A stretch of 64,000 bases of DNA. It comes from Pacificibacter maritimus. GTDB lineage: Bacteria; Pseudomonadota; Alphaproteobacteria; Rhodobacterales; Rhodobacteraceae. The stretch spans positions 760,031 to 824,030 of the forward strand of contig NZ_RKQK01000001.1 of assembly GCF_003814915.1 (NCBI RefSeq). Direction: 5' to 3'. Positions within the stretch are counted from its first letter, which is position 1; each line of letters starts with the position of its first letter. This document shows positions 26,127 to 34,746 of this stretch, piece after piece. The notes below the pieces were generated by a model. That model worked only from the letters and a program-made list of their open reading frames with translations. It made no database searches and was not told the origin of the DNA. A program made the position numbers and the translations under genes.

Positions 26127-26444
26127 ATGTTTTGACTTTCGCGCCTATTTGCGCCGGATCTTTGGCCCGGCTTGCCTAAAATTCGGCCTAAAAACTGTCC
26201 TGTATCGCCGCTTATGCTGCTTTAAGTTCGATAGAACTTATCATAGCACCGACAGAGTTTTGGATGACTGCGAGAGGGAACAAGTCCCACCTTTCGCTGG
26301 AGTGAGTAAACATGACTGGTAATTTTTTACAAGCCGCTTTGTGTCAAATATACAAATTATCGCGCATAAACCGCTATAATTTATGATATTGACCGCAAAA
26401 CCTTATGATTTCCTTACCAGCTTTGCCATCACAGCCCTCGCGCT
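26127..26444. other. Intergenic region between prmC and the DUF4167 gene
   Basis: This 318-base stretch upstream of the DUF4167 gene has no credible ORF. It contains a perfect 18-base dyad at 26223-26240 and an AT-rich part at about 26310-26400 that could hold the promoter. A small RNA on either strand cannot be excluded, but I recognise none. Confidence 0.35.
26223..26240. promoter_or_regulatory. Perfect 18-base dyad upstream of the DUF4167 gene
   Basis: TAAGTTCGATAGAACTTA has 7-base arms around a 4-base centre. It lies about 97 bases before the DUF4167 start, in a plausible place for an operator or a leader hairpin. The spacing does not fit the alphaproteobacterial SOS box (direct GTTC repeat). 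The binding protein is unknown. Confidence 0.35.
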
Positions 26445-27296
26445 CTAGAGAGCGATTCCTGTCACAACACGGTCACGCCCATCCATATCAGCAATGACGC
26501 GCACTGCTTTAAATCCTGCGTTCAGCAGCATATCTGCGACGGCTTGGCCTTGACTTGGACCGATTTCAAACATCAAACGCCCGTGGCTGTTAAGATAGCG
26601 CGCCGCTTCGGCTGCAATATGGCGATATGCGGTAAGCCCATCTGCCTCATCGGTTAAGGCAAGGCGCGGTTCATGCGACAACTCGGGGGCAAGCCCAGCC
26701 ATTTCATTCAAGGCGATGTAAGGTGGGTTTGACACGATCAGATCAAAAGTCCCGTCGAGGTTGTCGAACCAATTTGACTGGGTAAATTGCACCCGCTTGC
26801 TCAAACCCAGTAGATCGGCATTTGCTTGCGCGATCTTTAATGCAGGCTGAGACAGATCACTGCCCTGCCCTTTGGCCAGTGGGTTTTCAGCCAATAAGGT
26901 CAATATGATCGCGCCTGATCCCGTTCCCATATCCAACACAGAGGCAAAGGGGCGTTGCAAGGCATGAAAGATCAGGGTTTCGGTTTCAGGGCGCGGGTCC
27001 AAAACGTCAGGGGTGACGTGAAAATCGCGGCCATAAAACTGCCTGCGCCCCAAAAGATGGCTCACAGGTTCACGCGCCACACGCCGCGCAATAAGAGTGC
27101 AAAATTGCGAATGAGCCTGAGATGCAAGGGGATCGTGGGCCACCAAAGTGATGCGGCTGGGATCAAGTTGCAAAATATGCGCCATGATTAAACGCGCATC
27201 ACGGGCGCCACCTTGGATGCCTGCCGCTTCAAGCTGGCGCGCGGCTGCGATCAAAGCCTGTTGTACCGTTTGAACCCCAGACACATCACAGGGCAT
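26445..27296 (-). CDS. prmC: Peptide chain release factor N5-glutamine methyltransferase
   Basis: A 283-residue SAM-dependent methyltransferase that methylates the Gln of the GGQ motif in release factors, raising termination efficiency. The SAM motif VLDMGTGSGAIILTL and the substrate-side motif SNPPY are present, with a helical N-terminal domain recognising release factors. It begins 3 bases after its substrate gene prfA on the same strand, the common order, so enzyme and substrate are co-expressed. Confidence 0.94.
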   Translation of the reverse strand: MPCDVSGVQTVQQALIAAARQLEAAGIQGGARDARLIMAHILQLDPSRITLVAHDPLASQAHSQFCTLIARRVAREPVSHLLGRRQFYGRDFHVTPDVLDPRPETETLIFHALQRPFASVLDMGTGSGAIILTLLAENPLAKGQGSDLSQPALKIAQANADLLGLSKRVQFTQSNWFDNLDGTFDLIVSNPPYIALNEMAGLAPELSHEPRLALTDEADGLTAYRHIAAEAARYLNSHGRLMFEIGPSQGQAVADMLLNAGFKAVRVIADMDGRDRVVTGIAL

Positions 27297-27299
27297 GAT

Positions 27300-28349
27300 T
27301 TATTGCCCCATTTCAGCCAAAAGCGCCGCCTGATGATCTGAGATAAGCGCATCGATGATTTCATCCAAATCGCCAGCCATCACGGCATCCAACTTGTACA
27401 AAGTCAGGTTGATACGGTGATCGGACAAGCGCCCTTGGGGAAAATTGTAAGTGCGAATGCGCTCAGAGCGATCGCCTGATCCGACTTGGCTTTTGCGATC
27501 TGCGGAGCGTTCATCGTGGATTTTCTGGCGTTCTGCATCATACAAACGCGCTTTCAGCACGTTCATAGCGATTTCGCGGTTACGGTGTTGTGATTTTTCA
27601 GCAGAGACCACGATGATCCCTGTGGGCAAGTGGGTGATCCGCACGGCAGAATCTGTGGTGTTCACGTGTTGGCCGCCCGCACCAGAGGCGCGCATCGTAT
27701 CAATACGAATGTCATTGGGCTGAATATCGATATCAACGTCTTTGGCTTCGGGTAAAACCGCAACAGTGGCCGCAGAGGTATGCACCCGTCCGCCGCTTTC
27801 CGTTTCAGGCACGCGTTGTACACGGTGAACGCCAGATTCGTATTTCAGCCGCGCAAACACACCCTCCCCGACAACATTGGCGGTGACAGATTTCACGCCA
27901 CCAAGGTCGCCCTCAGAGAGTTCGATAATGTCGAATTTCCATCCCATGTTTTCAGCATAGCGCTGATACATGCGCAACAGATCGCCCGCAAACAGACCCG
28001 CTTCGTCGCCCCCTGTGCCAGGGCGAATTTCCAAAATTGCAGATCCGTTATCGGCTGCATCTTTGGGCAAGAGCGCGATTTGCAGTGCCTCTTCGATCAC
28101 AGGCAATTGGGCTGTGAGTTCTGGCAATTCAGCTTCGGCGAGCTCTTTCATGTCAGGATCATCCAACATGACTTTCGCATCAGCGATGTCTTGCACGACC
28201 TGCATGTAATTACGCACTTGATCCACAACGGGGCGTAATTCAGCATATTCGCGCCCGAGGGCCACGATATCGCCTGCGCCAGTCGACATGGAGGCTTCGA
28301 TAAATTCAAAGCGCTGGGTGATTTGATGTAAGCGTTCTTCTGGTATCAT
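27300..28349 (-). CDS. prfA: Peptide chain release factor 1
   Basis: A 349-residue class I release factor reading UAA and UAG. The codon-recognition tripeptide appears as PET in [11 protein letters not shown], where E. coli has PAT. The catalytic GGQ lies at about residues 225-227 in [10 protein letters not shown] use the ATG at 28349 (MIPEERLHQ...) which fits the family; a TTG 12 codons upstream is possible, and neither has a strong ribosome-binding site. It leads the prfA-prmC pair. Confidence 0.94.
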   Translation of the reverse strand: MIPEERLHQITQRFEFIEASMSTGAGDIVALGREYAELRPVVDQVRNYMQVVQDIADAKVMLDDPDMKELAEAELPELTAQLPVIEEALQIALLPKDAADNGSAILEIRPGTGGDEAGLFAGDLLRMYQRYAENMGWKFDIIELSEGDLGGVKSVTANVVGEGVFARLKYESGVHRVQRVPETESGGRVHTSAATVAVLPEAKDVDIDIQPNDIRIDTMRASGAGGQHVNTTDSAVRITHLPTGIIVVSAEKSQHRNREIAMNVLKARLYDAERQKIHDERSADRKSQVGSGDRSERIRTYNFPQGRLSDHRINLTLYKLDAVMAGDLDEIIDALISDHQAALLAEMGQ

Positions 28350-28443
28350 ATGCGATGTGTTGCCTGCTTCGGCAGGTTTGGTCAAGAGGGCTTGACGCCT
28401 AAGCCCCTCGCCTGACCCTGATAAACATCATCACGTCACGCGC

Positions 28444-28866
28444 TTAGAGACCCGCAGTATTTTTCCAAGCGGCCACACGTTTGCCGTTTACGCCCATATC
28501 GCCCTTGCCGAACCGCAAGCGCGCAAGCATCGCGATTTGGCTGCCTGTCTCACTGGGTTGTGCGCCAATAGTTGTGACATCGGGAAATCCCCAAAGCAGG
28601 CTGCGCGTGACATAAGACACACGCCCCTCATGGACGGAGCCTGCCAAAAGCTTGGTGCGCGGGGTTGAAAGTGCAACAGCGTGATAGGCCTCAAGCGCGG
28701 CTTGCGAGGAAACTTCAGTTTGGAAAATATCCAAGACGCCGCCCTCTTGTGGGGGTTGTGCCGTGAAAGGATCAACATGCCATTCTTTTGCATGAATAGG
28801 TGCAAGGCGGATATAGGCCTGCAAAGCAACGATGATCACAATAGGGATTAAAATGAGCACTTTCAT
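28444..28866 (-). CDS. DUF1499 membrane-anchored protein
   Basis: A 140-residue protein with an N-terminal hydrophobic anchor (KVLILIPIVIIVALQAYI) and a DUF1499 domain carrying RTKLLAGSVHEGRVSYVTRS followed by LWGFPDVTT. I chose the ATG at 28866 because AAAAGGA stands 5 bases upstream; an ATG 15 codons earlier has no such site. The soluble domain would sit in the periplasm. The function of the family is unknown. It is transcribed towards prfA, 94 bases away, and follows the outer-membrane protein gene, from which a terminator separates it. Confidence 0.8.
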   Translation of the reverse strand: MKVLILIPIVIIVALQAYIRLAPIHAKEWHVDPFTAQPPQEGGVLDIFQTEVSSQAALEAYHAVALSTPRTKLLAGSVHEGRVSYVTRSLLWGFPDVTTIGAQPSETGSQIAMLARLRFGKGDMGVNGKRVAAWKNTAGL

Positions 28867-28940
28867 ACGTCCTTTTAGATTGGCTGTGTTGAGAAGACCA
28901 GAACCTGACATCTAGCATATCATTGGCGTGGAATTAAAAC

Positions 28941-28966
28941 GCCCTCGGTCCATATGAACCGAGGGC
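28941..28966 (-). terminator. Terminator after the outer-membrane barrel gene
   Basis: Arms GCCCTCGGT and ACCGAGGGC form a perfect 9-bp stem with an 8-base loop. On the minus strand it is followed by GTTTTAATT. It lies 77 bases beyond the stop of the gene at 29043-29630. Confidence 0.75.
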
Positions 28967-29042
28967 GACACTCATTACAATATCGACTGAAAGCGATACT
29001 CATTACAGTACCAGCTGTAACAAGCCGTTCCTAAAATATACT

Positions 29043-29630
29043 TTAGAAACGGAAGCCAACTTTTGCTGCAACAGTTGTTGCAGAGAGGTCAGCACCGCTG
29101 TCGTCGAATTCGTTGAAATCGTTTTGCAAGACTTCAAGACCAGCAACGATATTGTCAGTCACAGCGTAGTCTGCACCGATACCGTAGCTTACGCCTGTGT
29201 CAGAGTAATCTGTGCCAGCGATTGTTGCGTTGGTGTAGTTCGCACCAGCGATACCGTAGACAACAACTTTACCGAAGTCGTAACCAGCACGTAGTTTCAA
29301 ACGTGTCATGTCGTCCACTTCAACGCCTGCGTTTTCCATGTCGGATTTGCTGTACTCCAGCTCACCACCAACAACCCAGTCGCCCATGTCATAGTTGTAG
29401 CCGCCAAATACACCGTAGGTGCTGTCATCAGCGTCTTCTGCTGCGTCTTCACCGTAGCCGTAACCAGCTGTGGCACCAGCGTAGAAACCAGTCCAGTCAG
29501 CGCCAGCAGTTTCAACAGGTGCTACATATACAGGTGCTTCTGGAGCAGCTGGTGTAAGGTTGCCTGCGAAAGCTGGAGCAGCCAAAACAAGTGTTGAAGC
29601 GGATGCGAGTGCAAATGCGATGGTTTTCAT
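29043..29630 (-). CDS. Small outer-membrane beta-barrel protein
   Basis: A 195-residue protein with a clear signal peptide (cleavage after APAFA, residue 22) and a mature part of alternating strands typical of an eight-stranded barrel of the Omp25/Omp31 or OmpA-like superfamily, with GFYAGATAGYGYGE early and AAKVGFRF at the end. The terminal Phe is the usual BAM recognition signal. The mature part is acidic (many Asp) and poor in Lys, as in marine bacterial porin-like proteins. AGGAGAT stands about 6 bases before the ATG and the codon use is strongly biased, both signs of high expression. A role in envelope stability rather than solute uptake is likely. Confidence 0.87.
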   Translation of the reverse strand: MKTIAFALASASTLVLAAPAFAGNLTPAAPEAPVYVAPVETAGADWTGFYAGATAGYGYGEDAAEDADDSTYGVFGGYNYDMGDWVVGGELEYSKSDMENAGVEVDDMTRLKLRAGYDFGKVVVYGIAGANYTNATIAGTDYSDTGVSYGIGADYAVTDNIVAGLEVLQNDFNEFDDSGADLSATTVAAKVGFRF

Positions 29631-29854
29631 AATCTATCTCCTGTCGGCCTCTATTGAGGTCCATGATTGTCAGCGCGGGGCGGTATGCCCGTTGCGTCTG
29701 GAGCTGAGATATACCTTTTTTTTCAAACGACTAGGGGGCAACCAATCACAGGTCCGTGAGAAAAATTTGATCCGCGCATTTACGCACAATCACTGTGCTG
29801 ATCGGCGTGGAACCCGCCTATTTCAGGCAAAAAATCGCGCAAGGCAGGCAATAT

Positions 29855-31669
29855 TTAGCCTGCATTGCGCTCTTCTAGGTCCATCCATTCTGCTTCAATG
29901 GCTTCAAGAGCTTTTTGGCGTTCGGCCAACATTTCTGTCGCCTTGGCAAATTTTACAGGCTGTTCGGTGAAAAGCGCGGGATCAGACATCAATTCGCCCA
30001 GCTTAGCGATTTCAGATTCGATCTTCTCAATTTCAGCAGGTAATTCTTCCAAACGGTGCTTTTCTGTAAAGCTCAAGCTGGACTTGGGAGGCTCCACAGG
30101 TTTTTCAGCGGATTTCTGTTTGGATTTCATATTCACAGTGCTGACAGTTTTTTGCGCTGTGGCTTTGCGTTGACGTTGGTAATCCGTCCAACCGCCTGGA
30201 TACACGGTGGCCTGCCCGTCGCCTTCCATGGCGATGGTCTGCGTGGCGACACGGTCGATAAAGTCACGGTCGTGCGAGACCAGCAATACAGTGCCAGCAA
30301 AATCAGTCAGCAATTCTTGCAGCAAATCCAGTGTTTCGATGTCCAAATCATTGGTCGGCTCATCAAGCACCAATAGGTTTGACGGTTTCGCCATGATTTT
30401 CGCCAAAAGCAAACGCGCTTTTTCGCCACCAGATAGGGCGGATACAGGCGCGCGGGCTTGGGCATCAGAAAATAGGAACTCTTTAAGATAGCCGACCACA
30501 TGTTTGGGATGCCCGCGCACCATGATCTGATCAGCGCGCCCTGACACGGTCAGGTTTTTCTCTGATAAAAGCGCTTCCCAAAGGGTTAGGTCTTCGCGAA
30601 TATTGCTGCGGGTTTGGTCAAAAACTGCCACATCCAACTTGGTGCCCAGCTTGATTTCGCCAGCGTCCGCTTCGATCTCGCCAGTCAGCATTTTCAAAAG
30701 CGTTGTTTTGCCAACGCCGTTGGGGCCGACAAAAGCGATGCGATCCCCACGGCCGATTTTAATGTCGAAATTGCTTAGGATTTTTTTATCGCCAAAGGAT
30801 TTCGCAATGCCTATGGCTTCGACCACGCGCTTGCCCGACACTTCGGACACTTCTAAATCCATCGCAGCTGTGCCTTGACGCTTGATCTGCCCTGCACGTT
30901 CAGCACGCAAATCTTGCAAAGCCCGCACGCGGCCTTGGTTGCGGGTGCGGCGCGCAGAAATGCCTTCAACGGCCCAACGCGCTTCGGCTTTGATCTTGCG
31001 GTTCAGCTTGTGACGCTGGTCGTCTTCTTCTTGCCACAGCTTGTCGCGCCATGCTTCAAAGGCCTCAAAGCCTTCTTCTTGGCGGCGCACTTGACCGCGA
31101 TCGACCCAAAGCGTGGCTTTGGTCAAACGGTTCAAAAACGCCCTATCGTGCGAAATAATCACATAGGCGGTGCGGGTGGTTTTCAATTCTTCTTCCAGCC
31201 ATGCGATGGCTTGAATATCAAGGTGGTTGGTCGGCTCGTCCAGCAGCATCAATTCCGGCGCTTCGGCCAAAAGTTTCGCCAAAGCAGCACGGCGACGTTC
31301 CCCGCCAGAAGCAGTGGCGATCAAGCCTTCGGGGTTAAATTTCAACCCTTCAGCGACCATGTCGACCTTGTAGCTTTCCATCGGATCAAGACCAGAGGCG
31401 GCAAATTCACCCAAAGTGGTGAAGCCATCCATCTTGGGCTCTTGTTCCATATAGCCCACCGTGGTGCCCGGCCCCATGACGCGCGTGCCTTTGTCGGCCT
31501 CCATCAAGCCAGCCATGACTTTCATCAAAGTGGATTTTCCCGATCCGTTACGCCCCACCAAAGCGACACGGTCGCCTTGCTGAACCACAAGATCAAGATT
31601 GTCGAAAACGGGATCGCCGCCGAAAGTCAGGGAAATACCGGAAAGTTGAAGTAAGGGTGCTCTAGCCAT
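29855..31669 (-). CDS. uup: ABC-F family ATPase Uup
   Basis: A 604-residue soluble protein with two ABC domains: Walker A GRNGSGKST near residue 41 and GPNGVGKTT near 320; signatures SGGERRRAAL and LSGGEKARLLL. The linker carries the Uup-type GISARRTRNQGRVRAL, and the C-terminus (about 520-600) is a charged coiled coil as in Uup, which in E. coli binds branched DNA and ribosomes. Uup lowers precise transposon excision and helps ribosome rescue. It is downstream of olsB on the same strand, 51 bases away. It is distinct from the YheS-like ABC-F at 12.3 kb. Confidence 0.93.
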   Translation of the reverse strand: MARAPLLQLSGISLTFGGDPVFDNLDLVVQQGDRVALVGRNGSGKSTLMKVMAGLMEADKGTRVMGPGTTVGYMEQEPKMDGFTTLGEFAASGLDPMESYKVDMVAEGLKFNPEGLIATASGGERRRAALAKLLAEAPELMLLDEPTNHLDIQAIAWLEEELKTTRTAYVIISHDRAFLNRLTKATLWVDRGQVRRQEEGFEAFEAWRDKLWQEEDDQRHKLNRKIKAEARWAVEGISARRTRNQGRVRALQDLRAERAGQIKRQGTAAMDLEVSEVSGKRVVEAIGIAKSFGDKKILSNFDIKIGRGDRIAFVGPNGVGKTTLLKMLTGEIEADAGEIKLGTKLDVAVFDQTRSNIREDLTLWEALLSEKNLTVSGRADQIMVRGHPKHVVGYLKEFLFSDAQARAPVSALSGGEKARLLLAKIMAKPSNLLVLDEPTNDLDIETLDLLQELLTDFAGTVLLVSHDRDFIDRVATQTIAMEGDGQATVYPGGWTDYQRQRKATAQKTVSTVNMKSKQKSAEKPVEPPKSSLSFTEKHRLEELPAEIEKIESEIAKLGELMSDPALFTEQPVKFAKATEMLAERQKALEAIEAEWMDLEERNAG

Positions 31670-31720
31670 GGCAATCCGCTACTGCGCTTAAACGAAAAGG
31701 TCAACGGCGATTGCGACGAC

Positions 31721-32467
31721 TTAGCTGGCCACAGCGCGCAAAAGGCGTTTGCGGGCGGGCGGTATAGCGCTGATTTCAACCCCCGTGAACACATGCAAGG
31801 TGCCCAAGTCGCGATCCACCACAGCGTGATCCGACACCCAGCCGCCCATCATGAGATAGGTTTTCAACAAAGGAGGCATAGCCAGGGCAGCGCGTTTTGC
31901 ATCGGGTTTACGCCGCAAGCGGGCCGCGAATTTGAATACATCAGGGGCTTTGATACGCGGCAACAGTGTTTTGGGGCCAAGGTGACGGTGTTTTAACATC
32001 GCCAAAGCATCCGCATGCAGCGCCCAGTCCGCGCCATGAAAACTGGAGCAACCGAAAAGCATATCGATGTTATTGTCGTCCACATAGGCCGTCATCGCCC
32101 CCCAAGCGATACGCAGGATATCGGCATCTTTCCAATCGGGATGCACGCAAAAACGACCCATCTCAACCATGCGCCCTTTGTATTTAGAGAGGGCTTCGAG
32201 TTCATAATATTGCGCCGAATAGCTTTGCGCGATCTCAGCGCCGCTGGCCAATTCCATAAAGCGAAAACAACACACAAGCTGGCCTGATTTGCGGTCCTCG
32301 ATCAAGACATGCTGACACACTGCATCAAAATCATCTTGATCGGTGGAATCTGGGCTGTTCTGCGCTTGTTTCACAAAGCTCATGTGTCGCAGCCGCTGCG
32401 CGGCCAAAACATCAGCAGGCTGACTGGCTAGGCGCACTGAATAACGCGATTTTCGCAAGTTTAACAT
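31721..32467 (-). CDS. olsB: L-ornithine N-alpha-acyltransferase (OlsB)
   Basis: A 248-residue acyltransferase of the GNAT-like OlsB family. It attaches a 3-hydroxyacyl chain from acyl carrier protein to ornithine, making lyso-ornithine lipid, a phosphorus-free membrane lipid. Family blocks are SRYSVRLA near the start, RLRHMSFV, VEMGRFCVHPDW and FGCSSFHG. I use the ATG at 32467; a GTG 8 codons earlier is possible. OlsA, the second acyltransferase, is often a neighbour but is not here. In marine bacteria these lipids help under phosphate limitation. Confidence 0.87.
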   Translation of the reverse strand: MLNLRKSRYSVRLASQPADVLAAQRLRHMSFVKQAQNSPDSTDQDDFDAVCQHVLIEDRKSGQLVCCFRFMELASGAEIAQSYSAQYYELEALSKYKGRMVEMGRFCVHPDWKDADILRIAWGAMTAYVDDNNIDMLFGCSSFHGADWALHADALAMLKHRHLGPKTLLPRIKAPDVFKFAARLRRKPDAKRAALAMPPLLKTYLMMGGWVSDHAVVDRDLGTLHVFTGVEISAIPPARKRLLRAVAS

Positions 32468-32651
32468 GGCTCTGGCTTTCTGTGTCGTCACCCTATGACG
32501 GCTTCTTTATCTATGGGCTTTCTCTTTATAGCCGACAAGAGGTGACAAAAATTTGACGCATGCAAGCGCAGACAAAGCCTAGAGATTTGCACAAATGACA
32601 CTATCTATACACCAAGCACGCGTGATGTGTGCGACAACAAAATGAGGTTCC

Positions 32652-33086
32652 ATGTCAGACACTCCTAAAAACGCCCCCGCAAAAGTCACCAAAACCGATG
32701 CAGAATGGCGCGAGATTTTGGATGCCGATGCCTATCACGTGACCCGTGAACACGGAACAGAGCGCCCCTATTCCCACCAAGGGTTCCCCAAAACGCCAGG
32801 CGCATTTCATTGTGTGTGCTGCAATGCCGAACTGTTCACCCAAAGTGCCAAATATGAAAGCCATTGCGGCTGGCCTGCGTTTTATGAGGCCAAAGACGGC
32901 GCGCCTGTTGGCGAAACCCGCGACACCACGCACGGGATGATCCGCACAGAAGTGCATTGCGACAATTGCGGTGCCCACCTCGGCCATGTCTTCCCCGATG
33001 GGCCAAAACCCACAGGCATGCGCTATTGCATCAACGGCGTGGCTTTGCACTTCGAGCCAAGTGAAAATGCTGAACAGGCTGACTAA
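32652..33086 (+). CDS. msrB: Peptide-methionine (R)-S-oxide reductase
   Basis: A 144-residue repair enzyme reducing the R epimer of methionine sulfoxide in proteins, using thioredoxin. Zinc ligands are the CxxC pairs Cys54/Cys57 and Cys103/Cys106. The catalytic Cys is at residue 126 in RYCINGVAL; Cys72 in HCGWPAF may be the resolving residue. Length is typical of the stand-alone cytosolic form, with no signal peptide. It is a single gene, divergent from olsB and ended by a strong terminator. Confidence 0.95.
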   Translation: MSDTPKNAPAKVTKTDAEWREILDADAYHVTREHGTERPYSHQGFPKTPGAFHCVCCNAELFTQSAKYESHCGWPAFYEAKDGAPVGETRDTTHGMIRTEVHCDNCGAHLGHVFPDGPKPTGMRYCINGVALHFEPSENAEQAD

Positions 33087-33110
33087 CGTCGGTACATATA
33101 TATAACATGC

Positions 33111-33143
33111 AAAAGGCGGCCCTTGTGATGCGGGCCGCCTTTT
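33111..33143. terminator. Bidirectional terminator between msrB and bamE
   Basis: Arms AAAAGGCGGCCC (33111-33122) and GGGCCGCCTTTT (33132-33143) form a perfect 12-bp stem with a 9-base loop. It lies between two convergent genes and has A- and T-runs suited to both directions. Confidence 0.9.
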
Positions 33144-33165
33144 TATTGAGTTGATCGAATTTGCA

Positions 33166-33651
33166 TTATTGCAGCAATTGTTCGGCCGATACTTGACCCA
33201 GATTGCCAAACAGCTGTTTCAAGAATGTCGTACCTTGCACATTCGACACCGTCACACGGCGCGATAGGGTAACCACTTGGCCGTCTTCTAACCCGTAGCG
33301 TTCGACATTCGACACGCGCCCGCTTGTGTCAAATGAAATGGCCAAAACTTGGCGATCCACTTCTTTAGGCGCATAGGCCCCAAGGTGTTTGAATTGAGAG
33401 CGGACATAATACCATGCAGAATCGGCCAATAGGCCTTCGGATTGTGGCACACCGATTGCGTTGCGCACTGTGTCTTTCGTATCCTTGCCCACCACGATCT
33501 GGGCCAAATCTGCATCGTTTGGCGTATAGCCGTGGTTGCGATATTGCGCCACACAAGCCGTTAAAGTTAGGACCGCCAACAGCATAACGACAGCCTTTAA
33601 TGCGATGCCTGTCCAAGATGTTTGCTGGTAAGTGTCGTTCATTTTGAGCAT
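33166..33651 (-). CDS. bamE: Outer-membrane assembly lipoprotein BamE
   Basis: A 161-residue lipoprotein of the SmpA/OmlA family, part of the BAM complex that inserts beta-barrels. The lipobox LTAC places the lipidated Cys at residue 33. The mature part has the family pattern: VVGKDTKDTVRNAIGVPQ, then WYYVRSQFKHLG and VLAISFD. The ATG at 33651 has AGAGGGG 6 bases upstream, and fits the signal; a longer start is possible but unsupported. It is divergent from the DUF177 gene, a neighbour order common in Rhodobacterales. Other BAM-linked genes in the window are bamB and surA. Confidence 0.93.
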   Translation of the reverse strand: MLKMNDTYQQTSWTGIALKAVVMLLAVLTLTACVAQYRNHGYTPNDADLAQIVVGKDTKDTVRNAIGVPQSEGLLADSAWYYVRSQFKHLGAYAPKEVDRQVLAISFDTSGRVSNVERYGLEDGQVVTLSRRVTVSNVQGTTFLKQLFGNLGQVSAEQLLQ

Positions 33652-33730
33652 AAGCCCCTCTTGCGTTGTGCGGTCTTGCCTTTTAATCGACTTATACGAC
33701 CACCGCCGCGCGATCAAGGAGAACGCAGTC

Positions 33731-34327
33731 ATGTCCAAAGATGGAACGAAAAACAGCCCATACGGTGCCCTGAAAGCTTGGGGCGAAAGTCTTCGCCTGC
33801 AAGATCTGGCCCCAACGCGCGATCATGACTTTGCCATTGCCCCTGATTCTGCCCAAGTGGCCGATATTCGGCGCGACTTGGATTTGCTGGGTCTCAAGAA
33901 AATGCGTTTCGAAGGCGTTTTCACCCCGATGAACAAACGTGATTGGCAATTGACCGCAAAATTGGGCGCAACAGTGTCACAAGCCTGTGTCGCCACTTTG
34001 GTCCCCGTGACAACACGGATCGATATCACAGTGACACGTCTTTATACCAAAGATTTCACAGACCCCGCTTTGGCAACGGCCGAAAACGAAGATGAAATCG
34101 AAATGCCCGAAGATGATACTTTGGAACCGATTCCCGCCGCTTTGACATTATCTGAGGTCGCAATCGAAGCTTTGGCGCTGGCCCTGCCCGCTTATCCGCG
34201 TGCAAGTGATGCAGAATTGTCGAATTTACAGTTTTCAGAGCCTGGAACCGATGCAATGACCGATGCAGACACAAAACCTTTCGCATCCTTGAAAAGCCTA
34301 CGTGACAAGCTGGAAAAAGACGACTAA
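33731..34327 (+). CDS. yceD: DUF177 / YceD family protein
   Basis: A 198-residue acidic protein of the DUF177 family. The family is nearly always upstream of rpmF, as here, and is needed for 23S rRNA accumulation in plants and some bacteria (the YceD/DUF177 group). The start at 33731 has AAGGAG 9 bases before it. The middle block ATVSQACVATLVPV has the family Cys, with a Glu/Asp-rich part (about residues 115-130) after it. It leads the rpmF-plsX-fabH block, though a promoter candidate lies between it and rpmF. Confidence 0.9.
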   Translation: MSKDGTKNSPYGALKAWGESLRLQDLAPTRDHDFAIAPDSAQVADIRRDLDLLGLKKMRFEGVFTPMNKRDWQLTAKLGATVSQACVATLVPVTTRIDITVTRLYTKDFTDPALATAENEDEIEMPEDDTLEPIPAALTLSEVAIEALALALPAYPRASDAELSNLQFSEPGTDAMTDADTKPFASLKSLRDKLEKDD

Positions 34328-34359
34328 GACGGGCCAATAATTCGCCGCAAACAAAGTCC

Positions 34360-34387
34360 TTGCAACATACACAATTCTCAGTATGTT
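34360..34387 (+). promoter_or_regulatory. Candidate sigma-70 promoter of rpmF-plsX-fabH
   Basis: TTGCAA (34360-34365) and TATGTT (34382-34387) with a 16-base spacer. It lies about 130 bases before the rpmF ATG, leaving a long leader with a hairpin. Match to the consensus is moderate. Confidence 0.35.
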
Positions 34388-34481
34388 CCCGGCCTCAATT
34401 GCATGTTGGGATTTGGTCGCAGCGCAGCCTTTAGTGCGCCACCAAATTGCTGATACAAAAAGGGGCTAAGGCCCACAGTTC

Positions 34482-34495
34482 GGGGCAGATGCCCC
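34482..34495 (+). promoter_or_regulatory. Leader hairpin before rpmF
   Basis: GGGGC-AGAT-GCCCC is a short perfect hairpin ending about 20 bases before the rpmF ATG. It has no T-run, so it is not a standard terminator; a role in translation or mRNA stability is possible. Confidence 0.3.
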
Positions 34496-34516
34496 CTTAA
34501 ATTAGAGGTTGTGCCA

Positions 34517-34723
34517 ATGGCAGTCCCAAAGAGTAAGATTACACGTTCACGCGGCGGCCAGCGCCGTTCACACGACGCACTTGTAGCTGGCAACCCAGCT
34601 GAATGCCCAAACTGCGGTGAGTTGAAACGCCCGCACCACGTTTGTGGCGCATGTGGTCACTACGCAGAACGCGAAGTCGTCGCACAAGCTGACGACATCG
34701 ATTACGACGAAGACGCAGCATAA
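34517..34723 (+). CDS. rpmF: 50S ribosomal protein L32
   Basis: A 68-residue ribosomal protein. The start [13 protein letters not shown] is the family start, so the ATG at 34517 is right (a GTG two codons earlier is not needed). A zinc ribbon is formed by CPNC and CGAC, with all four cysteines present, so this is the zinc-binding form. The C-terminus is an acidic tail. It precedes plsX by 23 bases, the widely conserved rpmF-plsX-fabH order linking ribosome and lipid synthesis. Confidence 0.97.
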   Translation: MAVPKSKITRSRGGQRRSHDALVAGNPAECPNCGELKRPHHVCGACGHYAEREVVAQADDIDYDEDAA

Positions 34724-34746
34724 GCTCGATTGATAGAGTAACAGCT

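Noticed and set aside
26127-26444. Possible small RNA gene in the prmC-DUF4167 gap
   Set aside because: No conserved alphaproteobacterial RNA motif was recognised and no terminator-like hairpin with a T-run closes a transcript here.
30875-31654. A 259-codon open frame on the plus strand opposite uup
   Set aside because: It lies wholly inside uup on the other strand, and its sequence is Phe/Gln/His-rich without any domain pattern.
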